Position numbers and translations under genes: made by a program
Shown: positions 43,801-50,912 of the stretch, in pieces
Position numbering within the stretch: position 1 is the stretch's first letter
Layout of the letters: each line of letters begins with the position of its first letter
The notes under the pieces: generated by a model
What the model saw: only the letters and a program-made list of their open reading frames with translations
Told to the model about the DNA's origin: nothing
The model's database searches: none
Source: Oscillospiraceae bacterium
GTDB lineage: Bacteria > Bacillota_A > Clostridia > Oscillospirales > Ruminococcaceae
NCBI GenBank assembly: GCA_017523995.1
Contig: JAFWUX010000097.1
Coordinates: 9,910 to 73,909 of the forward strand
DNA length: 64,000 nt
Direction: 5' to 3'

Positions 43801-44031
43801 GATCTCGGTCAGACGCGCCACATTGAGCGGTTCAATGTAGGTGACGTCTGCAACGTCCGGGTCGGTCATAATCGTTGCAGGGTTGGAGTTGACCAGCACG
43901 ATCTCATAACCGAGCTTGCGCAGCGCCTTGCATGCCTGCGTACCGGAGTAGTCGAATTCGCAGGCCTGTCCGATGATAATCGGGCCGGAGCCGATAATCA
44001 TAACTTTGTTGATATCGTTTCTTTTTGGCAT
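40804..44031 (-). CDS. carB: Carbamoyl-phosphate synthase large subunit
   Basis: A 1075-residue enzyme making carbamoyl phosphate for pyrimidines and arginine from bicarbonate, ammonia and two ATP. Two homologous ATP-grasp halves: [22 protein letters not shown] (about residue 11) with [10 protein letters not shown] (about 168), and [21 protein letters not shown] (about 555) with [10 protein letters not shown] (about 710), followed by an MGS-like allosteric domain (about 940-1070). Length is normal. No carA (glutaminase subunit) lies next to it in this window, so it must be elsewhere. Promoter at 44059-44088; may continue into greA-lysS. Confidence 0.97.
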   Translation of the reverse strand: [1075 protein letters not shown]

Positions 44032-44058
44032 AATGCAAACACCTCACTTCAACTAGAT

Positions 44059-44088
44059 ATTATATCATAAGTACCGCCCTGATTGCAA
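44059..44088 (-). promoter_or_regulatory. Sigma-A promoter of carB
   Basis: Minus strand TTGCAA (44083-44088), 18-base spacer, TATAAT (44059-44064), a leader too short for a classical PyrR attenuator. Confidence 0.72.
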
Positions 44089-44177
44089 GTGTTTTTTCGG
44101 ATTTTTCCAAATTTCACAAATGCGTCGATTTTTTCGCGGCACAGCGCGATTGTTTAGGCAGTTTGCCGTTATTCCGG

Positions 44178-44303
44178 GGGATGAGAAATTAGAAATGAGA
44201 AATGAGAAATTGCGGTGTGCGCTGCGCGAATCTGAAATATAGTGAGGAGATAGGAGTGAGGAGATAGGAGTGAGGAGTGAGGAGATGCGGTGTGTGCTTC
44301 GCA
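44178..44303 (+). repeat. Purine-rich repeat family, copy 2
   Basis: GAGAAATTAGAAATGAGAAA units followed by TTGCGGTGTGCGCTGCGCG, then a second block of GTGAGGAGATAGGA units followed by ATGCGGTGTGTGCTTCGCAC. Both blocks have the plan 'purine tract, TGCGGT, small GC hairpin', as at 7592-7664 and 47510-47645. The gap 44089-44310 has no gene. Confidence 0.65.
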
Positions 44304-44310
44304 CACGGTT

Positions 44311-44354
44311 AAAAAAGCCGCTGAACGGAAGGATGCTCCGTCCAGCGGCTTTTA
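44311..44354. terminator. Terminator of the dockerin/binding-protein gene
   Basis: AAAAGCCGCTG...ACGGA pairs with TCCGT...CAGCGGCTTTT; A- and T-rich flanks on either side make it bidirectional. Structurally a member of the H hairpin family. Confidence 0.8.
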
Positions 44355-44369
44355 TTATAGATTGATTGC

Positions 44370-46040
44370 TTAATTCTGCGTTCTGTGCTTGATCTGCGGA
44401 TAATCGCTGCATGCGTTGTCGAGCTGTGTCAGGACGTAATCCGCATCGTAGTCTGTGGCTTCTGCAAAGTCTTTCGCAAGGTACATGAATCCGTCATTCA
44501 GCTCGTAGTCAAGCTGTGTCTTTGCATAGCGCGTATCAGCGGCTGCTGCATTCTGATCAAGAATGCCGTACTGCGACTGACCGCCGAGCATCGGATTCTT
44601 GTAGCCGTCCTTTTCAATCTTCCTGTTGACATTTGCATTGCTGGAGAAGATGCCTCTTGCCTTTGCAAACTCCGCAGCCTTGTTTTCATCGAAGATGTAT
44701 GTATCGAGGAATTTGCGCGCGAGCGAGCCGTTATCGGCAGACTTCGGTACAAAGAGGAAGTTGCTGTCCGGTGCAACCCATGCCGCCGGACCCTGTGTGA
44801 CTCTGAACTGACCGTAGCTCTCGCGCTTTTCCGTCTCAGAGGAATACTCGATTGCGTTGAGCGTGCCGAACGGCTTGAGTTCCCATGCGCTCATAAATGT
44901 GCCGAGTGCATGTGCGACTTCACGGGAGATGTTCTCCTTGTCATTTCCCTGGAACATCCCTGTCCACGAATCAAGATACCAGTCATCGTTGTCATAGCGT
45001 TCGGCGTGCATGGTCATATAGCCCTTCTGGCTGTAGAGTCTGAGCCGGTTGAGGAAATCCGTCTCCTCCTGACCGAACTGGAGCATGCTCTGCTCATCGA
45101 GCCACGGGGTTCTGCGCAGCGACGGAAATACTTTTGCGAAATCGCCGACCCATGCTGTGATTTTGCACTTGTTGCCGGAAAGCTCCGCGAGCTTTGCCGC
45201 AGTCTGATCGAAGGTCTCCCAGTCCTTGACGAATTCCTGCATTTCAGCCGGCGTTTCGGCACCGAGATACAGCTTTGCGAGATCGGCGCGGTAGACATAG
45301 CAGCCGGGCTCGGTGTACCACGAAATGCCCGTCGGGACATCATTGAGACCTGCGCCCGCTGTCATGACAGCGTTGTAGATCGGCTCAAAATCCGCATCCT
45401 TGAAGCCGAGATCGCTCAGCGGCAGGGATTTTTCGCTGTTCGCGGTATAGTTGTTGAGTGTGTGTCCGGTGACGATGCAGAGGTCAGCGTCACCGCCGGA
45501 TTTCAGGTAGGTTTCGAGATCTTCCGCCTTGCCGGTATCCGTGATATCACCGATCGACTTGTATTCCACCAGATCGGTATACTGCGGATACTTTGCGACG
45601 AAATCTTCAACCATTTCCATCGGCTCCGTGAGCTCGCCCCAGCCGACGATTGTCAGCTTTTCACCGGTATTGGGCACCTTCATATCGCTGTATGCCGGAC
45701 TCAGAAAGTCTGCCCATGTTCTTTTCGTATTCTTGAGGCCGGTTGCGCAGTAATAAATCAGGATCGTCTGTGCATCTGCGACGTCAAGCTTGGTGTCCTT
45801 GTTGATATCCGCTGCGGATTTCTGCTCTGCGGTCAGCGAGGATTTCTTTCCGGCCATGCTTCTGCTGTATTCGCCGAGTGCGAGCTGTGCATCCGCGACA
45901 TTGACCGCGCCGTCGCCGTTGACGTCACCGCGCGTATAGACTGCCGGTTCCGCGGCGGATGCGGAGACTGCACCGAACGCCGTGACAGCGGTCAGCAGTG
46001 CGAGGACTGAGCTGAGTGTTTTTCTTGCTCCCTGTTTCAT
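44370..46040 (-). CDS. Extracellular solute-binding protein with N-terminal dockerin
   Basis: A 556-residue exported protein with an unusual plan. Signal peptide (about 1-30, ending AVSASAAEP; no lipobox Cys); a type I dockerin directly after it (about 36-100) with DVNGDGAVNVADAQLAL and DINKDTKLDVADAQTIL; then an ABC-type family 1 solute-binding fold (about 110-540) starting KLTIVGWGELTEPMEMVEDF, with the typical DADLCIVTGH and GISWYTEPGCYVYRADL segments. Normal binding proteins are lipid-anchored near a permease; this one would instead dock to a cohesin. No permease genes are nearby. The ATG at 46040 is 9 bases after AAAGGG. Own promoter and terminator. Ligand unknown, probably an oligosaccharide. 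Confidence 0.87.
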   Translation of the reverse strand: MKQGARKTLSSVLALLTAVTAFGAVSASAAEPAVYTRGDVNGDGAVNVADAQLALGEYSRSMAGKKSSLTAEQKSAADINKDTKLDVADAQTILIYYCATGLKNTKRTWADFLSPAYSDMKVPNTGEKLTIVGWGELTEPMEMVEDFVAKYPQYTDLVEYKSIGDITDTGKAEDLETYLKSGGDADLCIVTGHTLNNYTANSEKSLPLSDLGFKDADFEPIYNAVMTAGAGLNDVPTGISWYTEPGCYVYRADLAKLYLGAETPAEMQEFVKDWETFDQTAAKLAELSGNKCKITAWVGDFAKVFPSLRRTPWLDEQSMLQFGQEETDFLNRLRLYSQKGYMTMHAERYDNDDWYLDSWTGMFQGNDKENISREVAHALGTFMSAWELKPFGTLNAIEYSSETEKRESYGQFRVTQGPAAWVAPDSNFLFVPKSADNGSLARKFLDTYIFDENKAAEFAKARGIFSSNANVNRKIEKDGYKNPMLGGQSQYGILDQNAAAADTRYAKTQLDYELNDGFMYLAKDFAEATDYDADYVLTQLDNACSDYPQIKHRTQN

Positions 46041-46103
46041 GTTTGAAAACCCTTTCTGCAATAAATTAAAATGTCAAACCATGTCTGCTGCATGATTTGG
46101 GAT

Positions 46104-46132
46104 ATTATAGCATGAATCATGCAAAAATGCAA
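46104..46132 (-). promoter_or_regulatory. Promoter with palindrome for the dockerin/binding-protein gene
   Basis: Minus strand TTGCAT (46127-46132), 17-base spacer, TATAAT (46104-46109). A perfect palindrome GCATGAATCATGC (46110-46122) fills the spacer and is a good operator candidate. Confidence 0.7.
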
Positions 46133-46225
46133 TAAGGAGTATTGTGATTTGTATATTCCGGATATTTCTATACATATACCGGCGGAAATATGGACAGGTT
46201 GCCTAATTTGCGCCTGAAAAACGGA

Positions 46226-46260
46226 ACAAGCCGTTCCGGTCGGTCGAAGCGGCTTGTTTG
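46226..46260. terminator. Terminator of the flavodoxin-like gene
   Basis: ACAAGCCG pairs with CGGCTTGT around a GC-rich loop, about 15 bases after the flavodoxin-like stop. Confidence 0.7.
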
Positions 46261-46274
46261 TTGCATTGTATTCA

Positions 46275-47219
46275 TCAGATGCCCGGAAACTTGATCGCCT
46301 TATACTTTTCGAGCTTTGCGGCAACGGTTTCGCGCTTCTGCGGATCCATGAAGAAGCCGCCCTGCGTATCCGCGATTTCGTCGCAGTGGACGCCGCGTCC
46401 CTCCTCAGAGGTTCTGTCGCGCTCGAGACCGTTTGCGGCAATGACAAACTTCCATTTGCCGTCATCGGTTTTGACGAGGTCGCCGCCTGCGCCGCAGACT
46501 GCGCACTCGATCGGATACTGAAGTCCTCTCCACTGCGGCTCACCGAGGCAGAGACAGTTGCTGTGGCAGTTCGGGCACCAGCCGGCTTCCGGCTCGCCCA
46601 GCCAGCCGCGCTCGGCAGCAGGGGTGTTCAGGGACTTCATGATGTTGGCACCGATCTCTCTTGCACGCGCGAGCTTCTCCTCGTGCAGCAGAACCTGTGC
46701 CGGAGCAGGCACCATCGTCGCCATATACATATCTATAATCTTGAAGCTGTTTGAGAACGTCGAAGCCTGCATGCATTCGAGCGCCATCGACTGCCACGAA
46801 CGGGTGGAGCCGCCGACTGCAATCAGTGCGCCGATTCTGTCGCGGGATTTGATCGCGCCGATCTTGGTCAGGAACGCAGTCTCGTAAGCGAGGTTGCGGT
46901 GCATGAACTTGAGAAACAGCGAGGAGGGCATCAGCGCGTAGGTCGGTGCCGAGAAGATGACTGCATCCTGATCGAGCAGCACTTCCATGATCTTTTTCTT
47001 GTCGTCCTTGTCATCGAGGGAACATCCGGTGTGCTTGCCCATCGACATGCCCATTGTGCAGGCGGTACATCCTGTACAGTCGAGCAGCTCATAATCCTTG
47101 AGGTTGATCATTGTGACCTCTGCGCCCTGCTCCTGACATACGAGCAGCGCCTCTTTCAGCAAAATCTCGCAATTGCTGTCTTTTCTGCCGGCGGTAACGC
47201 CCATAACCTTGAAACTCAT
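46275..47219 (-). CDS. Flavodoxin-like NAD(P)H-dependent oxidoreductase with Cys clusters
   Basis: A 314-residue protein. The N-terminal 200 residues are an NADPH-dependent FMN reductase-type flavodoxin fold: KVMGVTAGRKDSNCEILLKEAL (FMN phosphate loop) and IFSAPTYALMPSSLFLKFMHR. It has extra cysteines DCTGCTACTMG (about residue 48), as in iron-sulfur flavoproteins, and a C-terminal zinc-ribbon-like region with WCPNCHSNCLCLG (about 212) and CAVCGAGGD (about 240). Likely a multi-cofactor electron-transfer protein or reductase. AAGGAG precedes the ATG and there is a strong promoter at 47280-47308. Substrate unknown. Confidence 0.82.
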   Translation of the reverse strand: MSFKVMGVTAGRKDSNCEILLKEALLVCQEQGAEVTMINLKDYELLDCTGCTACTMGMSMGKHTGCSLDDKDDKKKIMEVLLDQDAVIFSAPTYALMPSSLFLKFMHRNLAYETAFLTKIGAIKSRDRIGALIAVGGSTRSWQSMALECMQASTFSNSFKIIDMYMATMVPAPAQVLLHEEKLARAREIGANIMKSLNTPAAERGWLGEPEAGWCPNCHSNCLCLGEPQWRGLQYPIECAVCGAGGDLVKTDDGKWKFVIAANGLERDRTSEEGRGVHCDEIADTQGGFFMDPQKRETVAAKLEKYKAIKFPGI

Positions 47220-47279
47220 AACATTCTCCTTTTTTCAGACAAAATTGATCGCATGACAAGATGTCAAATACGTTCTACT

Positions 47280-47308
47280 ATTATACATCTGCATGTGCAG
47301 GATTGCAA
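47280..47308 (-). promoter_or_regulatory. Sigma-A promoter of the flavodoxin-like gene
   Basis: Minus strand TTGCAA (47303-47308), 17-base spacer, TATAAT (47280-47285). Divergent from the GntR operon promoter. Confidence 0.8.
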
Positions 47309-47419
47309 GAGAGTTTTTGCGGATTCGCTGCCGGATTTCTCATCCGTTGCGTTTTGTTCGCCGGAATCCGCCGCACGGCGCGGAAAATCAGACAGCAGAA
47401 AATATTTTTGCAAAACCCC

Positions 47420-47475
47420 TTGACAAAATGTATATACAATGTTATAATGTGTATATCGAATATACACATTATAAC
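47420..47475 (+). promoter_or_regulatory. Promoter and 35-bp palindromic operator of the GntR/ABC operon
   Basis: TTGACA (47420-47425), 17-base spacer, TATAAT (47443-47448). The -10 lies inside a palindrome with perfect 16-base arms, GTTATAATGTGTATAT (47441-47456) and its complement (47460-47475), around CGA. A repressor bound there would block RNA polymerase; the GntR/YtrA-type product of the first gene is the obvious candidate. Confidence 0.85.
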
Positions 47476-47509
47476 CGTACAGCACAATCCGGACACTGCG
47501 CTGCACGGG

Positions 47510-47645
47510 GATTAGAAATTAGAAACGAGAAATTAGAAATTGCGGTAGTCTGCTTTGCGGACGATTCAGAATCCATCATATTTTTGCCTGCAAAAATATG
47601 ATACCGAATTTTCTCATTTCAAATTTCTCATTTCACATTTCGTAA
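47510..47645 (+). repeat. Purine-rich repeat family, copy 3, with inverted arm and hairpin
   Basis: GATTAGAAATTAGAAA-type units plus TTGCGGTAGTCTGCTTTGCGG (about 47510-47565), then a perfect hairpin ATCATATTTTTG/CAAAAATATGAT (about 47575-47602), then TTCTCATTTC-type units, the complement of the first arm. It sits in the leader of the GntR operon. Confidence 0.65.
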
Positions 47646-47659
47646 GGAGTACTCTGACT

Positions 47660-48040
47660 ATGGATATCATTATCAGCAACGCATCTGGTGAGCCGATCTA
47701 TACGCAGATCGTCCGTCAGATCAAAACCATGATCCTTGAAGGGACGCTGAAGGAGGGCGACGCGCTGCCCTCGATGCGCAATCTTGCCATGCAGCTCCGC
47801 ATCAGCGTCATTACAACAAAGCGCGCCTATGAGGAGCTCGAGCGCGACGGCTTCATCGAATCCTATACGGGCAAGGGCAGCTTTGTCAGGGCGCAGAACA
47901 AAGAGCTTTACCGCGAGGAGCAGCTCAAGGCAATCGAAGGGCTGCTGACGGACGCCGCCGACAAGGCGAAGCGCTGCGGCATCCCGCTCGCGGAACTGCA
48001 GGAGATACTTGAAATTGTATACGGAGGTTCAGAATCATGA
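47660..48040 (+). CDS. GntR-family repressor, YtrA subfamily
   Basis: A 126-residue short GntR regulator. Winged helix at about residues 10-75 (EPIYTQIVRQIKTMILEG, LPSMRNLAMQLRISVITTKRAYEELERDGFIES) with only a brief C-terminal helical tail, which defines YtrA-type members that control ABC exporters. AAGGAG (47644-47649) lies 10 bases before the ATG. The stop overlaps the ATG of the ABC ATPase gene (ATGA 48037-48040). Predicted to repress its own operon through the palindrome at 47441-47475 until an inducer, often a cell-wall antibiotic, is present. Confidence 0.9.
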   Translation: MDIIISNASGEPIYTQIVRQIKTMILEGTLKEGDALPSMRNLAMQLRISVITTKRAYEELERDGFIESYTGKGSFVRAQNKELYREEQLKAIEGLLTDAADKAKRCGIPLAELQEILEIVYGGSES

Positions 48041-48918
48041 ATGACTATGCAAATGCAATCGAAATCAAAAACCTCACAAAGAAATATGACGGCTTTACCC
48101 TCGATTCCATCAGCTTTGATGTGCCGCGCGGCAGCATTATGGGCTTTATCGGGCAGAACGGCGCCGGAAAAACCACAACGATCCGCAGTCTGCTGAATAT
48201 TATTCCGATCAACGCGGGGACAATCAACCTGCTCGGCATGGATCATATCAAGCATGAGCAGGAAATCAAGGAGCGCCTTGCGGTTGTCTTTGACGAGCTG
48301 CCGTTCCACGATCTGTTCAACGCAAAGGAAATGGGGCGCATCTTCAAAGGGCTCTATGAAAAGTGGAATGACAAGGTTTACGCGGATTATCTCGAGCGCT
48401 TTGAACTGCCGCAGAAAAAGAAGATCGGGCAGTTTTCCAAGGGCATGAAGATGAAGCTGCAGATTGCCTGCGCGCTCTCACATGATGCCGAGCTGCTCGT
48501 CATGGACGAAGCCACCACAGGTCTCGATCCGGTTGTGCGCTCGGAGATTCTCGATATCTTCCTTGAATATCTGCAGGACGAGAACCACAGCATTCTGATG
48601 TCCTCGCATATCACCTCTGACCTCGAAAAGATCGCGGACAGCGTGACCTTCATCGACCGCGGAAAGATTCTCGTCACCGGCTATAAGGATGATGTACTGG
48701 AGCAGCACGGCATCCTCAAATGTACAAAGGCGGAGTTCAGGGACGTCGATCCGGAGGATTATGTCAGTGCGCGCGTCTCGGATTTCGGCGCGGATGTCAT
48801 GGTCTCGGACAGAGCGGCAGCGGCGCGCAAATATGAGGGGCTGCTGCTCGAGCCGACAACGCTTGAGGATATCATGGTCTATTATGTCCACAGAACCATG
48901 AAGGAATGGACATCCTGA
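48037..48918 (+). CDS. ABC transporter ATP-binding protein
   Basis: A 293-residue ATPase of the YtrB/CcmA type. Walker A GFIGQNGAGKTTT (about residue 37), Q-loop region VVFDELPF, signature FSKGMKMKLQIACAL (about 138), Walker B ELLVMDEATTGLDP (about 155) and switch His ILMSSHITSDLEKIA (about 188). It powers the two downstream permeases. Coupled by 4 bases to the repressor gene. The next gene is 300 bases away because a repeat is inserted, yet all are co-directional. Confidence 0.93.
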   Translation: MNDYANAIEIKNLTKKYDGFTLDSISFDVPRGSIMGFIGQNGAGKTTTIRSLLNIIPINAGTINLLGMDHIKHEQEIKERLAVVFDELPFHDLFNAKEMGRIFKGLYEKWNDKVYADYLERFELPQKKKIGQFSKGMKMKLQIACALSHDAELLVMDEATTGLDPVVRSEILDIFLEYLQDENHSILMSSHITSDLEKIADSVTFIDRGKILVTGYKDDVLEQHGILKCTKAEFRDVDPEDYVSARVSDFGADVMVSDRAAAARKYEGLLLEPTTLEDIMVYYVHRTMKEWTS

Positions 48919-48944
48919 ACGGGAACACGGCGAAGCCGAAATAA

Positions 48945-49150
48945 AAGTTTTGGTCGAGCTTTTACAAAAGCTCGCAGGTTTCCAAAGGGCGGCGCCCTTT
49001 GGTCGCTGTCCGCAGACAGCGAAATTCCCTTACGAAAGGAGCTCCGCAGGGGGTGAATCCGATAAAACGATCCGGTGGATCGTTTTTCGGAGAGGGGAGC
49101 CCTGCGATAGAGGGCTCCCCTAAGTGAATTGCAAGGCAATTCACAGACTG
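48945..49150 (+). repeat. Mosaic intergenic repeat, copy 5, inside the ABC operon
   Basis: Starts AAAGTTTTGGTCGAGCTTTT and has GGAGCCCTGCGATAGAGG near 49100, both shared with 13186-13280. It includes an A-like CCAAAGGGCGGCGCCCTTTGG hairpin, CGCTGTCCGCAGACAGCG, AAACGATCC/GGATCGTTT and GAGGGGAGCCC/GGGCTCCCC hairpins. It separates the ATPase gene from its permeases and may weaken or process the transcript. Confidence 0.65.
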
Positions 49151-49218
49151 CTGCCGTTGTATATTTTGTTCGCATCGGGCGCCCCCGCGGACATTTCTGA
49201 AAGACTGAGGTGAATCAT

Positions 49219-50106
49219 ATGAACGAACAAAAAACAATTCGCGCTGCGCAGCCGCGTCCGGCAGGGGCGGCAATCAAAGCGCTTGCATGGCGCGAATGGC
49301 GCCTCGTGCGCAAGGAATATTTTTCCGCAATGAGCATCTTTATCGTGCTGACTGCCCTTTTCTGGCTGATCCGCCTGAGCATGTCGGTCGGCAATCTTGC
49401 ACCGGTATTTGAGGGATCGGAGATGCTGGGAGAATTCAACGCGATCATTTACTACGCTTCGATCTCTCTGGTCGGCTGCGGTGCGGCAGCCAGCGGAATG
49501 AATACGGCGGCGCTGCCGGATATTCAGGCAAACTGGCTTCCGTATTCCTTTGCACTCCCGATCACGCCCCGTATGCGCGCGACCGGAATCTATATCGTAA
49601 AGACCAGCAGGATGCTGATCGGATTCCTGTTTGCAATTCTGAATGCATTTGTGACTGCGAAAATCACAGGCATGACGTTTTCCGCACATACCGTCTGGTT
49701 CATGGCGGCGTTCTCTGCGGTTTTCCTGCTCTATGATACGCTGATGACATTCTTTGCGACAAAAGCGCGTACAGCCAAAGGAATGGAATGGGCAACGTTC
49801 AAGGCTATGGCTGTTGTTGTTGTACCGGTGATTATCATCGGTCTCTATAACTTTATCACCGATCCGAATGCAGATGATGTTGCACCGATTGATGAGTCGA
49901 TCGAAAAAGCCCGGACGCTTTTCCTCGCGCATGAATCCGTGATCAGACCGGTCACGGTGCTCGTACTGATCGGCTGCCTGCTGCTTGGCTGGTTTTTGAC
50001 CGTGCGGCACTACAAAATGTACGGCGATGTCAACGAACGCGAAAAAGCGCAGAAAAAGCAGCCGTTTACGCTGTTCAAAATGCAGAAGGACGGTGAAGCA
50101 TCATGA
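49219..50106 (+). CDS. ABC transporter permease 1
   Basis: A 295-residue membrane protein with about six helices: N-terminal REWRLVRKEYFSAMSIFIVL, a helix pair around YASISLVGCGAAASGM, SRMLIGFLFAILNAFV, WFMAAFSAVFLLYDTLMTFF, MAVVVVPVIIIGLYNFI and a last helix VTVLVLIGCLLLGWFL. The topology fits an ABC-2-type exporter subunit. The ATG at 49219 lies 7 bases after TGAGGTG; a GTG at 49210 is in frame but overlaps that site. Overlaps permease 2 by 4 bases (ATGA). Probable heterodimer with it. Confidence 0.83.
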   Translation: MNEQKTIRAAQPRPAGAAIKALAWREWRLVRKEYFSAMSIFIVLTALFWLIRLSMSVGNLAPVFEGSEMLGEFNAIIYYASISLVGCGAAASGMNTAALPDIQANWLPYSFALPITPRMRATGIYIVKTSRMLIGFLFAILNAFVTAKITGMTFSAHTVWFMAAFSAVFLLYDTLMTFFATKARTAKGMEWATFKAMAVVVVPVIIIGLYNFITDPNADDVAPIDESIEKARTLFLAHESVIRPVTVLVLIGCLLLGWFLTVRHYKMYGDVNEREKAQKKQPFTLFKMQKDGEAS

Positions 50107-50912
50107 CAGGTTTGGTTTTCAAAGAGCTTCGGATGAACAGGGGCAACCTGATTGTGCTCGTACTCATGGGACCGGGCATGTTGCTGTTTTGGCTTGGGTT
50201 AGCGTGGATGATGACATTAACCGGTGAGGCGGAAATGGCTGAGATGATCGGCAGCTTCAACAGCGCGGACGGTCAGTCGCCGCTGCTTTATCTGATGTGT
50301 GCCTTTACACCGTTCTTTGCAACCGGTCTGCAGGCCTTTCTGAATATCTCGCAGGATGAGGTCAAGAAATGGGCGTATTTTACCGCATCGCATCCGAAGG
50401 GCATCAGGGGCGCGATCTACGCCAAGTATGTCATGACATTTCTCATGCTCATGGTTGCCTATGTCTCCGCGACGCTCACGGCAGAGCTTGTGATCCTTGC
50501 GGATCATCTGCTTGTCGGCACGGAGAATGAGCAGCTCATGATCAATCTGCAGATTACGAATCTTTTGATCAACGGCATGTTTTTCTTTGAGCTTTTCAAG
50601 ATGATGATTGATTTTCCGTTTACATTTCGCTTCGGACACAAGAACGGCGAGCATATGAAAGTTCTGACATTCGGTGTCCTTGTGCTCGGCGGTCTGATTT
50701 ATCTGCTGTTCGGACCGCTCCCGGGCGGCGAAAGCGGCGATCCGTTTGTCACGATCTATGACTGGTGCGTGTCCTTTGCAGAAGGCACGCTGAAGCACAA
50801 TGTTTACCTGATTCTCGGCGTGATGCTCTGGATCGCGATCATCGGGTATTATGTATCCTATAAAATCTCCTGCAGGGTCTATATGAAAGGAGTGGAGCAG
50901 TATGCAAAATAA
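50103..50912 (+). CDS. ABC transporter permease 2
   Basis: A 269-residue membrane protein with about six helices, beginning MTGLVFKELRMNRGNLIVLV, a typical ABC-2 permease N-terminus (ABC-2 family, BsYtr/SpaE type). It has helices around LIVLVLMGPGMLLFWLGL, AFTPFFATGLQAFL, MTFLMLMVAYVSATL and VYLILGVMLWIAIIG. Coupled to permease 1 by ATGA and overlapping the CPBP protease gene by 11 bases. With the ATPase it should export or shed a hydrophobic compound or peptide such as a bacteriocin. Confidence 0.82.
   Translation: MTGLVFKELRMNRGNLIVLVLMGPGMLLFWLGLAWMMTLTGEAEMAEMIGSFNSADGQSPLLYLMCAFTPFFATGLQAFLNISQDEVKKWAYFTASHPKGIRGAIYAKYVMTFLMLMVAYVSATLTAELVILADHLLVGTENEQLMINLQITNLLINGMFFFELFKMMIDFPFTFRFGHKNGEHMKVLTFGVLVLGGLIYLLFGPLPGGESGDPFVTIYDWCVSFAEGTLKHNVYLILGVMLWIAIIGYYVSYKISCRVYMKGVEQYAK

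Noticed and set aside
40795..44070. Open frame of over 1000 codons opposite carB
   Set aside because: carB is unmistakable; the other strand has no domain, no ribosome site and the usual composition of an antisense shadow.
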